A stretch of DNA of 64,000 nt, taken from Paenibacillus sp. USDA918EY (lineage in GTDB: Bacteria; Bacillota; Bacilli; Paenibacillales; Paenibacillaceae). The notes beneath the pieces were generated by a model. That model was not told the DNA's origin and searched no databases. It saw only the letters and a list, made by a program, of their open reading frames with translations. Positions 52,149 to 59,499 of the stretch are shown here, piece by piece; position 1 is the first letter of the stretch; every line of letters starts with the position of its first letter. The position numbers and the translations under genes are program-made. Location: assembly GCF_009870825.1 (NCBI RefSeq), contig NZ_WTWY01000008.1, positions 204,732 to 268,731 on the forward strand. The letters run 5' to 3'.

Positions 52149-52667
52149 CTATGCCAGCGTTTTGGTCAAAATAAAGTCGATTTGCTCTTCATCTCCCATA
52201 TAAAAGGAGTGAGCCCCCGTTCGAACAAAACCCATTTTTTCATAAAATGTTATTGCGTTCTCATTCTTTTCCCAAACTCCCAGCCAGACCGTCTTTTTGT
52301 TTTGATTCCTGGCTATTTCCACCGCTTTGTTTATGAGATCTTTCCCAAGCCCTTTTTTTTGAAATTTATGTCTGATATAAATCCTTTCAATTTCGAGCGA
52401 CTCAGCACCCATTTTTTCGGTTTGGGCATCATCCCAATTGACCTTTAAATATCCGGCTAATTCTTCGTCGAAACAGATGAAAAAGAATTCCGAAGAGGGA
52501 TGGGCCCATTCCTTTTCCAGCTGTTTAGGGTGAAACGCCCTTTCCAAATAAGCTTTCATATTTTCGGGCGAGTTCTGATCTTTAAATGTATCGTTGAATG
52601 TTTCAATGCTTATTTCTTGCAGTGTTTGCAAATCCTCATGTCGGCATTTTTTTATCTTTACAGTCAT
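52149..52667 (-). CDS. GNAT family N-acetyltransferase, PaiA-like
   Basis: A 172-residue acetyl-CoA-dependent acetyltransferase. The core reads LEIERIYIRHKFQKKGLGKD (acetyl-CoA binding Q-K-K-G-L-G), then TVWLGVWEKNENAITFYEKM and GFVRTG. The N-terminal ETFNDTFKDQNSPENMKAYL is characteristic of the Bacillus PaiA polyamine acetyltransferase group. It lies 25 nt downstream of a MarR gene in the same direction, paralleling the yybA-paiA-like arrangement. Polyamine acetylation is an inference. Confidence 0.85.
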   Translation of the reverse strand: MTVKIKKCRHEDLQTLQEISIETFNDTFKDQNSPENMKAYLERAFHPKQLEKEWAHPSSEFFFICFDEELAGYLKVNWDDAQTEKMGAESLEIERIYIRHKFQKKGLGKDLINKAVEIARNQNKKTVWLGVWEKNENAITFYEKMGFVRTGAHSFYMGDEEQIDFILTKTLA

Positions 52668-52692
52668 TAAAATACGGCTCCTTTATATAAAA

Positions 52693-53145
52693 TCAATAGT
52701 TTCTCTTGTTCCCCTTTTTGACGTATTCCCAGTCGATTTCGATGTTTTTTCTCATTCTTTGAAGAAAATGAAAAACGGTCTCCGCTTCTTGTTCGGAAAA
52801 TCCGGCCAGAGCGACACGATTCGAATGATCGTTTTCCCTTTTGATAAAAGGAAAAACATGTTTCCCTTTTTCGGTTGGAAAAAGCTTTTTTATTTTTTTG
52901 TTATGTTCATCGTCTTTTTTTTCAATAAAGCCGTTCATTTCAAGTTTTTGGATCGCCCGAGCCGCGGTCGTTCGGTCTACTTTAATCATTTCGGCCAACT
53001 TTTCTTGAATGATGCCCGGGTTTTCACATATTCGGACAAGGTACAAATATTGCCCTTTGGTAAGGTCATATTCTTTAAATTCTATATTGCTGATCGAATC
53101 CAATGCCCTGGCGATCATTCCGATTTCACGCAGAATCTCCTTCAT
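52693..53145 (-). CDS. MarR family transcriptional regulator
   Basis: A 150-residue winged-helix regulator: FKEYDLTKGQYLYLVRICEN, then PGIIQEKLAEMIKVDRTTAA, then RAIQKLEMNGFIEKKDDEHN form the recognition helix and wing. ATG 53145 lies 7 nt after GGAGG and is favoured over the in-frame ATG 53163, which lies just upstream of that site. First gene of a pair with the acetyltransferase; likely autorepressor at the palindrome 53209-53220. Confidence 0.9.
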   Translation of the reverse strand: MKEILREIGMIARALDSISNIEFKEYDLTKGQYLYLVRICENPGIIQEKLAEMIKVDRTTAARAIQKLEMNGFIEKKDDEHNKKIKKLFPTEKGKHVFPFIKRENDHSNRVALAGFSEQEAETVFHFLQRMRKNIEIDWEYVKKGNKRNY

Positions 53146-53193
53146 ACATGGGCCTCCATCCATTCCTTTTGTTTACCGGAACCTTTTATAAAT

Positions 53194-53220
53194 ATTATAG
53201 CATTTTTGTTGCAAATGCAA
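53194..53220 (-). promoter_or_regulatory. marR promoter with palindromic operator
   Basis: Minus-strand TATAAT (53194-53199) lies below the palindrome TTGCATTTGCAA (53209-53220), which occupies the spacer and -35 region. This placement suits autorepression by the MarR protein. Confidence 0.6.
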
Positions 53221-53313
53221 TAAAATGAAGCCGGTGAAGGAGGCAGTGAAGAAGCGGGACCGGGAAACGGCATGCGGAATCGCAAAGCGATACGAATAAG
53301 ATCCCGATTGAAC

Positions 53314-53338
53314 TTCGCTGACAACGGTTGTCAGCGAA
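53314..53338. promoter_or_regulatory. perfect 25-bp palindrome upstream of the dinB-family gene
   Basis: TTCGCTGACAAC, one central G, then GTTGTCAGCGAA: 12-bp perfect arms. It lies 68 nt before the ATG with a possible TACGAT -10 just downstream (53346-53351). Too compact for a terminator, so an operator for an unidentified repressor is likely. Confidence 0.55.
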
Positions 53339-53405
53339 TCGGGTATACGATAGGCATAAGGCTGCAGCCAAACGACGACGAATAAAGGAAAGGTGGTTTA
53401 ATTCC

Positions 53406-53924
53406 ATGCCGGATCAACCGTATCAATTGTACGAATATCATGTTTGGGCGAATGACCAGCTGTTCGCCCACCTGGAGCAGCTACCAGAGGATGCGTTTCA
53501 TGCGGAGGTGACGAGCGTGTTCCCGTCCGTGTCGCAAACGTTAGGCCATATGTACGTGTTCGAAAAGCTTTATATGTACGTACTCGCGGAAGCGCCAAAC
53601 GAGGATATTTTTCCGAAGATTCCGGGCTGGAGAGAGGAAACGGAGGGCAAAAGCGTGGCCGAGATGAGGCGGCTGTTCGCCGGCGTCGCCGAACAGTTCC
53701 GCGATTTGCTGCGGCGTACGCCCGACCCGGATAAGGCGATGACGATCGAGCATCCGCGGCATGGCCGTCTCGACACGGTTTTTTCCGATATTCTGCGGCA
53801 CGTGGTCAACCACGGGACGTATCACCGGGGCAATGTGACTGCGATGCTGAGGCAGCAGGGGTATCCCGGGGTCCCGACGGATTATCTTTTTTATTTGCTG
53901 GAACGGCAGGAAGTTCAGCAGTAA
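53406..53924 (+). CDS. DinB family protein (putative metal-dependent hydrolase/transferase)
   Basis: A 172-residue four-helix bundle protein of the DinB/YfiT superfamily. The metal-binding His triad is visible: His in TLGHMYVFEKLY and two in HVVNHGTYHRGNV. The N-terminus YQLYEYHVWANDQLFAHLEQ is typical. Relatives include bacillithiol S-transferases (BstA), so a role in thiol conjugation of toxic compounds is possible. ATG 53406 follows AGGTGG. It is monocistronic with a terminator at about 53988-54018. Confidence 0.87.
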   Translation: MPDQPYQLYEYHVWANDQLFAHLEQLPEDAFHAEVTSVFPSVSQTLGHMYVFEKLYMYVLAEAPNEDIFPKIPGWREETEGKSVAEMRRLFAGVAEQFRDLLRRTPDPDKAMTIEHPRHGRLDTVFSDILRHVVNHGTYHRGNVTAMLRQQGYPGVPTDYLFYLLERQEVQQ

Positions 53925-53985
53925 ACGAACGGATGGAGAAAAGGCAGTTGCTGTTTCATGGTTTTTAGAAAAAGGCTTTTCTATC

Positions 53986-54019
53986 AAAATCCCTTGTCTA
54001 TCAAGGGATTTTTGTTTTG
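53986..54019 (+). terminator. terminator after the dinB-family gene
   Basis: AAAATCCCTTG pairs with CAAGGGATTTT around TCTAT, followed by a T-rich run. Confidence 0.85.
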
Positions 54020-54073
54020 TTCAGTCGATTTTGCCCTCAAAAATACAATGTTTCTGACTGGGACTGGAAAACG

Positions 54074-54103
54074 GTATAAATGTTTCTTCCGCAGGAAATG
54101 CTA
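54074..54103 (+). promoter_or_regulatory. possible sigma-G promoter of the ger operon
   Basis: GTATA (54074-54078) and AATGCTA (54097-54103), spacer 18 nt, resemble the forespore pattern GYATR-N18-CATNNTA with one change in the -10. It lies 33 nt before the first ger gene, where forespore expression is expected. Confidence 0.4.
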
Positions 54104-54136
54104 CGGTATAATCTTTTGACGGGTTGGTGATAGCAG

Positions 54137-55645
54137 ATGAAAAAAACACCGCAGCAATCGGAAAACAAACAACAGGATCTGCCGCTATCGTTGGACAACC
54201 TTAAGGGCATTTTTCAGGATTGCGACGACATTGTTTTCCGGCCTCTTGAAATGGACGACGTTAGAGGCACGTTTATTTTTTTCAAAGATATGATCGCAGA
54301 TCAGGCTCTTTCCGAAATACAAAAGGTTATTTTTAATTTCTTACTGGAAGGATCCGCTAAGCCCGAATCTTCAACTCAATTGCTCAAGGCGTTGAACAGC
54401 AGATTTGTAACGGGCAAAATCGCACAATCCAACGAGACCTCAAGTATCATCAACGATATTTTGGAAGGAAACGCCGTTCTTCTTCTGGAAGGAATGGATT
54501 CGGCGTTTGTGTTCCAAACGGCGGATACCAGCGGAAGATCGATTGAGGAACCACCTACGGATCAAGTCGTGCGCGGTCCCCGTGAAGGATTTGTGGAACA
54601 ATTGGATACAAACATCAAATTGATCCGGCGTAAAATCAGCAGCCCCTCGTTAAAAGTGCAATATTTGACCTTGGGCAAACAAACGAAAACCCGACTGGCG
54701 CTTGTTTATGTTCGGGAAATTGCCAATGATGGGATCGTCGAAGAAGTTCGCCGGCGTATCATGCGCATTGAGATCGATTCCGTCCTGGGAAGCAATTACA
54801 TCGAAGAAATGATCGGGGATGCGCCGTATTCTCCATTCCCAACCATATATAATGCCGAACGTCCGGATCGTATTTGCGGCGATCTGCTCGAAGGCAAAGT
54901 TGCCATTTTAGTCGATGGCACCCCTTTCGCCCTAACGGCTCCCGCGCTTTTTGTTGAGTTTTTTCAATCCAACGAAGATTATTACGACAGTTTCTATTCA
55001 GCGTCCATCATCCGTTTGGTTCGTATTTTTGGCGCGCTGATCGCGCTGCTGCTTCCGGCTTTTTATGTGGCTGTATCGACGATCCATCAAGATTTGATTC
55101 CGACCCCTTTTCTTATCCACATCGCCGGGTTTCGGGCAGACCTGCCTTTTCCGATTGTCGTGGAGGCGATATTTATGCAAATCACTTTTGAGGTGGTAAG
55201 GGAAGCCGGTTTGCGGATGCCCAAAGCCATTGGCAGTGCGGTCACCATCGTCGGTACGTTGGTGATCGGCGAGGCAGCCGTACAAGCAGGAATCATAGGA
55301 TCTTTGATGGTCATTATCGTCGCGCTCACCGCATTGACGACGTTCGTCTTGCCCAACTATAAATTTATGCAGGTTTTCCGGTTCGGCAATATTCCGATGC
55401 TGATTTTAGCAAGCTTGTTTGGCTTAATGGGCATCATTGTCGGCCTGATGTTCATCCTGGCCCATTTATGCAGCATCCGTTCCTTCGGTGTTCCCTACCT
55501 GTCTCCGATAGCTCCGGTATCAAAGGGCTGGAAAGATGTTTTCATTAGAGCCCCGTGGTGGTCCTTGGAAAACCGGAATCCGGTTTTGTCCGAGAAAAAT
55601 GTGCGGCGTGGTCATTTGAAGCCACCTTTGCCTCCCAAAAAATGA
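54137..55645 (+). CDS. gerKA: spore germination protein, GerA/GerKA family (A subunit)
   Basis: Inner-membrane subunit of a nutrient germinant receptor in the spore, 502 residues. The soluble N-terminal region (about 1-285) contains DCDDIVFRPLEM and the conserved ESVVRGPREGF-like segment (TDQVVRGPREGFVEQLDTNI, then KLIRRKI). It is followed by about five TM helices (about 290-460), with FLIHIAGFRADLPFP and the conserved EREAGLRMPKAIG-like segment. First gene of an A-C-D-B operon. The gerK symbol is by family resemblance; the germinant is unknown. Confidence 0.9.
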   Translation: MKKTPQQSENKQQDLPLSLDNLKGIFQDCDDIVFRPLEMDDVRGTFIFFKDMIADQALSEIQKVIFNFLLEGSAKPESSTQLLKALNSRFVTGKIAQSNETSSIINDILEGNAVLLLEGMDSAFVFQTADTSGRSIEEPPTDQVVRGPREGFVEQLDTNIKLIRRKISSPSLKVQYLTLGKQTKTRLALVYVREIANDGIVEEVRRRIMRIEIDSVLGSNYIEEMIGDAPYSPFPTIYNAERPDRICGDLLEGKVAILVDGTPFALTAPALFVEFFQSNEDYYDSFYSASIIRLVRIFGALIALLLPAFYVAVSTIHQDLIPTPFLIHIAGFRADLPFPIVVEAIFMQITFEVVREAGLRMPKAIGSAVTIVGTLVIGEAAVQAGIIGSLMVIIVALTALTTFVLPNYKFMQVFRFGNIPMLILASLFGLMGIIVGLMFILAHLCSIRSFGVPYLSPIAPVSKGWKDVFIRAPWWSLENRNPVLSEKNVRRGHLKPPLPPKK

Positions 55646-55674
55646 GGAAACATGGCGGATAATGGAGGGGAAAG

Positions 55675-56889
55675 ATGAGACGATTCTTCCGATCGCAATG
55701 GCTAGGAAAGCTTGTTCTTGCTTTGACTATCATGAGTTCCATCAGCGGCTGTTGGAGCAGCTATGAAATCAACAATTTGGCGATCGTCACCCTGCTTGGG
55801 ATTGACCTTGACGAGAACGGCCAGTTTAAAATGAGTGCATTAATCGTCGATCCGACGATGATGAACTCGGGAGGTCAAGGGGGCGGAAAGATGGAATCCC
55901 CGTTTTTGATCGCTTCCGCAACGGGAACGAATCTATTCGATTCCATACGCAAAATCTCCAGTACAATACCTAAAAAAGTATATTGGGCTCATTTGCAGGC
56001 GATTATTTTCGGATCTGAAGCCGCAAAGGATAAAATGATTCCGGCGCTTGATATCCTTGCAAGGCAGCATGAATTCCGAAAAAATATCGATGTTCTTGTT
56101 TCGAAAGGCAAGGCGTCGGACATTATCGGCATGAGACCCAATTTGAAATCGGATATGGGGGCTGAAATACGCGGGATCATTCGGCTTAGTCCCAAAACGT
56201 CCTTGACGATGGTGAGCGATATCAGTCGCCTCACTCAAGACATATCCAGCGATAGGACCGATCATATTACGGGGGAAATTAGTCCGTCCATGGAAAAGGG
56301 CGTTGAAATCATCAAAAGCAACAAAACAACGTCCGCAGTGAGCATTCGGGGAACCGCCGTATTTAAACAGGATCATTTTGCCGGTTGGATGGACCAGAAG
56401 GAAACCCGCGGCGTGCTGTTTTTGCGCGACAAGGTCAAAGGCGGGATTGCCAAAGTACCTTGCAGACGTGACCCCTCCGGCATGGTAAGCTTACAATTTT
56501 CAAACGTAACAACGCAAAAGACTCCGATGATCGTCAATGGACAGCCGGAAATGAAGGTATCCATCGATGTAAAGGCAGATATAGACGAAATCACATGTCC
56601 TGACTTTCACCTGAATACCCAGGAAGTTCAATATTTAAACTTGAAACTGAAGGAACAAGTAATCGAATACGTCGAAAAAGCGCTTCAGAAGGGACAAAGG
56701 CAATGGGGCACCGATATATTTGAATTCGGGGACGTTATATATAAAAGATTTCCGAAGGAATGGGCGAAATTAAAGTCTAGCTGGAGAATCGACGGTTTAA
56801 AGAAAATGAAAGTCCGGCTGGATGTTTCAGCCCATGTTACACGTTCCGGTTTGATTTCAGATCCGCTTCAGGCGGAAGAATCGAGGTAA
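55675..56889 (+). CDS. gerKC: germinant receptor lipoprotein, Ger(x)C family (C subunit)
   Basis: Lipoprotein subunit of the receptor, 404 residues. The signal peptide ends in the lipobox ISGC (Cys26), followed by the family signature CWSSYEINNLAIVTLLGIDL. Conserved later segments are FRKNIDVLVSKGKASDII, a region around GTAVFKQDHFAGWM, and FEFGDVIYKRFPKEWAKLK. It follows the A subunit by 29 nt with GGAGGGGA as ribosome site and precedes the small D gene by 2 nt. Confidence 0.92.
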   Translation: MRRFFRSQWLGKLVLALTIMSSISGCWSSYEINNLAIVTLLGIDLDENGQFKMSALIVDPTMMNSGGQGGGKMESPFLIASATGTNLFDSIRKISSTIPKKVYWAHLQAIIFGSEAAKDKMIPALDILARQHEFRKNIDVLVSKGKASDIIGMRPNLKSDMGAEIRGIIRLSPKTSLTMVSDISRLTQDISSDRTDHITGEISPSMEKGVEIIKSNKTTSAVSIRGTAVFKQDHFAGWMDQKETRGVLFLRDKVKGGIAKVPCRRDPSGMVSLQFSNVTTQKTPMIVNGQPEMKVSIDVKADIDEITCPDFHLNTQEVQYLNLKLKEQVIEYVEKALQKGQRQWGTDIFEFGDVIYKRFPKEWAKLKSSWRIDGLKKMKVRLDVSAHVTRSGLISDPLQAEESR

Positions 56890-56891
56890 CC

Positions 56892-57101
56892 ATGAGAATC
56901 GTTATGGGTATCATTGTTGTTTTGTTTGCCGCCGGGTCGGTTGCATTTCAAACGTATTCCTTGATCCGGGGCAAACAAATCAAAGCCGCAATCGTTCAGG
57001 CCGCCATCATGGCTGCAGCCGTTACGGGGGCATTCATGGTCATTTACAACGTTTCCGTTCCATCGCTGGCCAAGCTCATGACCAGCATAATTCCTTGGTA
57101 A
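56892..57101 (+). CDS. small two-helix germinant receptor subunit (D subunit, GerKD-like)
   Basis: A 69-residue membrane protein with helices at about 3-22 and 33-60, separated by a basic turn (SLIRGKQIKAA). Small two-TM D subunits are known beside some Bacillus germinant receptor operons, where they modulate receptor activity. This one sits between C and B, 2 nt after the C stop and 15 nt before the B start, so it is certainly cotranscribed. Assignment is by size, topology and location. Confidence 0.75.
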   Translation: MRIVMGIIVVLFAAGSVAFQTYSLIRGKQIKAAIVQAAIMAAAVTGAFMVIYNVSVPSLAKLMTSIIPW

Positions 57102-57116
57102 GGGAGAGTTCATCAC

Positions 57117-58211
57117 ATGATTGAGTCCGGTAAAATCAGCAATGTTCAAGCTGCGATGTTAACCATTACAAACCTTACGATTATGGGACATTTGATTATC
57201 CTTTCTCTGGTTTTTAACCAGAGCAGGCAGGACGGCTGGATTGCAGGGATTGTAGGATCATGTTTGGGACTCGTCGGAATTGTGGGACTGACGAAACTGA
57301 GTCAGCGGTTTCCGGGGTTGACATTGGTCGAGATTTTATTTTATCGCTTCTCTTGGCCGGGAAAGGTATTGGCGGTGATATATCTTGCTTATTTTTTGGT
57401 GATGGGAATATTGGCCACGCGGTTATTTGCCGAAACCTATAAAGTCATCATGCTGGAAACGCCGCTTACCTCGTTTGTGATCATCATCGTTCTTTTGTGC
57501 GCGTATATCGTGTTTTTAGGATTGGAAACGATGGCAAGGATGAATCAAATCATGCTTCCCATCCTCGTCATCACTGCCATGAGCCTCGTTTTTTTAACGA
57601 TAGGAAAAAAGGATTATACCAATTTGCTTCCTATTATGGCAAAAGGATTCGGCCCCGTGGGATTAGGTTCGTTAACGGTAATGGGGTGGTTGGGCGAGTT
57701 CGCCGTGATGGGGATGATCCTGCCGTATGTCAAACATCCGAAAAAGCTGCTTTCATTTAATGTAGCGGCGGCTTTTATCAACCTCATTTTTTTTCTCGGG
57801 CCGGTCACCGGCCCCATTGCGTTGTTCGGCCCCGAAGAAGCGGCCAGAATGTCGTTTCCGACCTTTTCCGAGATACGTTATGTCCAATTGGGCAACATCC
57901 TGAGCCGATTTGACGCGATTGCCGTTTTATTTTGGACCGTCGGCCTGATGTTTCGCATTTCGGTGTTTTATTATGGACTATGTCTCGGAACGGCGCAAAT
58001 TTTAAAGTTTAAAACATACCGTCCGCTGATCATACCTATCGGATGGCTGATCGTGGTCGGCTCGCTTTTGTTCGCCAGCAACTATGAAGAAATAAAAAAC
58101 TTTTTGTTCCGGAGTTATGTTCCGGTCAATCTGCTTATGGGAGCGGCCATCCCGATTATTTTGCTCTTTTGGTCCTTGGCGTTTTTCAAAAAAACGGGCA
58201 GCAGGCGTTAA
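57117..58211 (+). CDS. gerKB: spore germination permease, GerKB family (B subunit)
   Basis: Ten-helix APC-superfamily-like subunit of the germinant receptor, 364 residues. The N-terminus GKISNVQAAMLTITNLTIMG is the family start, with GLTKLSQRFPGLTLVEILFY, then RFSWPGKVLAVIYLAYFLV. FSEIRYVQLGNILSRFDAI is a conserved late segment. It binds or transports the germinant in the spore inner membrane. Last gene of the operon, followed by a terminator. Confidence 0.92.
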   Translation: MIESGKISNVQAAMLTITNLTIMGHLIILSLVFNQSRQDGWIAGIVGSCLGLVGIVGLTKLSQRFPGLTLVEILFYRFSWPGKVLAVIYLAYFLVMGILATRLFAETYKVIMLETPLTSFVIIIVLLCAYIVFLGLETMARMNQIMLPILVITAMSLVFLTIGKKDYTNLLPIMAKGFGPVGLGSLTVMGWLGEFAVMGMILPYVKHPKKLLSFNVAAAFINLIFFLGPVTGPIALFGPEEAARMSFPTFSEIRYVQLGNILSRFDAIAVLFWTVGLMFRISVFYYGLCLGTAQILKFKTYRPLIIPIGWLIVVGSLLFASNYEEIKNFLFRSYVPVNLLMGAAIPIILLFWSLAFFKKTGSRR

Positions 58212-58258
58212 ACGGCAGGCGGAATATGACAACAAAAGAGAGCGGAAACGAATATAAT

Positions 58259-58297
58259 GGCCCAGGCGGGGATTCCTGATTTTGGGCCTTTTGTATG
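58259..58297 (+). terminator. terminator after the ger operon
   Basis: TGGCCCA pairs with TGGGCC(T) around an 18-nt loop, followed by a T-rich run. Confidence 0.7.
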
Positions 58298-58381
58298 TTT
58301 TTTTTCATGTGAGGATTGGGTTATTGAATATATAGGGGCAGAGAGGAAGCATAGATGATCATTTGAAATGGAGGTATCTGA

Positions 58382-59374
58382 ATGATACATGTTCAAGCGC
58401 TGAACCCTATGAAAAGCAAATTTAAAATGCTCGTATCCGCAGTTCTCGCCGTTCTTGTTTTTGGATTGTCCGTCATGCCCGCATTTGCGGCCACGCCCGG
58501 GAAAACCGTCAATGCTTCGGCAAAGCTGGCCTACAACCTGAAAGGACTTCATCACAACTTGGCCGTTCAGAAAGCTTATATTGCTTCAAAATACGTTTAC
58601 GTCACCCAGCGGTCCGGGGGAAACGTCTATCTGTCCCGACTGCTCATCAATGGAAGTGACGCCACGTACGTCGACGAGATGACCGTCACCAACGCCGGGC
58701 ATGGCCAAACCCTCGATATGTACACTTACAACGATACGAACTATTTTTATTTCAGCTCCAAAGCGGATCCTTCGACCGATTACCACTGGTCGCTTCAGGT
58801 CGCAAGGCTTCAATATTCGGCAGGCAAAACCGTTGATTATACCGATCTGCACCGCTTTACCTACATGAATTACGCCAATAAGACCGGTGCGAGATTGGGC
58901 GAGACATACCGCGTCGACGGCGGGGGCAACAGCACTTATACGGTTTTCCGCGTCCAAACGAAAGAAGGCACGGTAACCTGGTCCATTTATGACACGGCGG
59001 CATTAAATAAGCTTTTGGACAGCAATGAACAAGTGCGCATGGATAGCGAAGCGGCGGTACGCGCCTGTGTCGCCAGCTTTACGCAGTCGGGAAGCGGCAT
59101 CGTCAGACCGAACGGATCTTTCCAAGGCGCCGATCTGCTCGGAAAAACGGAAATCTATACGTCAGGCGGCGCGGAAGGCGATACTCCGCAAATTGCTTTG
59201 ATGTCAAACACGGGCGCGTATAAAACCCTTGTGAATATTACAAACGTGGGAAAACATGAAATCGAAGGCGTGCAGACGAAGGACAGCAACGTCTATTTTA
59301 CGATCGTGACCAACCCGACCGACAAAAAAAATACGCAGAAAGTGTATTATGTTGCGGATAGCGTTTTTCATTGA
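58382..59374 (+). CDS. secreted helveticin J-like protein
   Basis: A 330-residue secreted protein. The signal peptide MKSKFKMLVSAVLAVLVFGL runs to SVMPAFAA in a 35-residue leader; there is no lipobox. The mature part follows the helveticin J family: AVQKAYIASKYVYVTQRSGG near the start, NAGHGQTLDMY, RLGETYRVD, and a late HEIEGVQTKDSNVYFTIVTN with QKVYYV. Helveticin J is a heat-labile class III bacteriocin of Lactobacillus; activity of Paenibacillus homologues is untested as far as I know. ATG 58382 lies 6 nt after GGAGG. No immunity gene is evident. Confidence 0.8.
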   Translation: MIHVQALNPMKSKFKMLVSAVLAVLVFGLSVMPAFAATPGKTVNASAKLAYNLKGLHHNLAVQKAYIASKYVYVTQRSGGNVYLSRLLINGSDATYVDEMTVTNAGHGQTLDMYTYNDTNYFYFSSKADPSTDYHWSLQVARLQYSAGKTVDYTDLHRFTYMNYANKTGARLGETYRVDGGGNSTYTVFRVQTKEGTVTWSIYDTAALNKLLDSNEQVRMDSEAAVRACVASFTQSGSGIVRPNGSFQGADLLGKTEIYTSGGAEGDTPQIALMSNTGAYKTLVNITNVGKHEIEGVQTKDSNVYFTIVTNPTDKKNTQKVYYVADSVFH

Positions 59375-59499
59375 CCTGGGAGGTTTTCCGGGGTAACATT
59401 CCCGGCATCGCCACCGGTTTATATGCGTGACCCGTACCGCGGGGACGAAGTCCGGGGCAGTTTTCGGCCGTGAAATAGCCCCGGCTTCCTTCAGGGTAA

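Noticed and set aside
53195..53407. 70-residue minus-strand frame upstream of the dinB-family gene
   Set aside because: It covers the marR promoter and the 25-bp palindrome, has no plausible start signal, and looks like non-coding translation.
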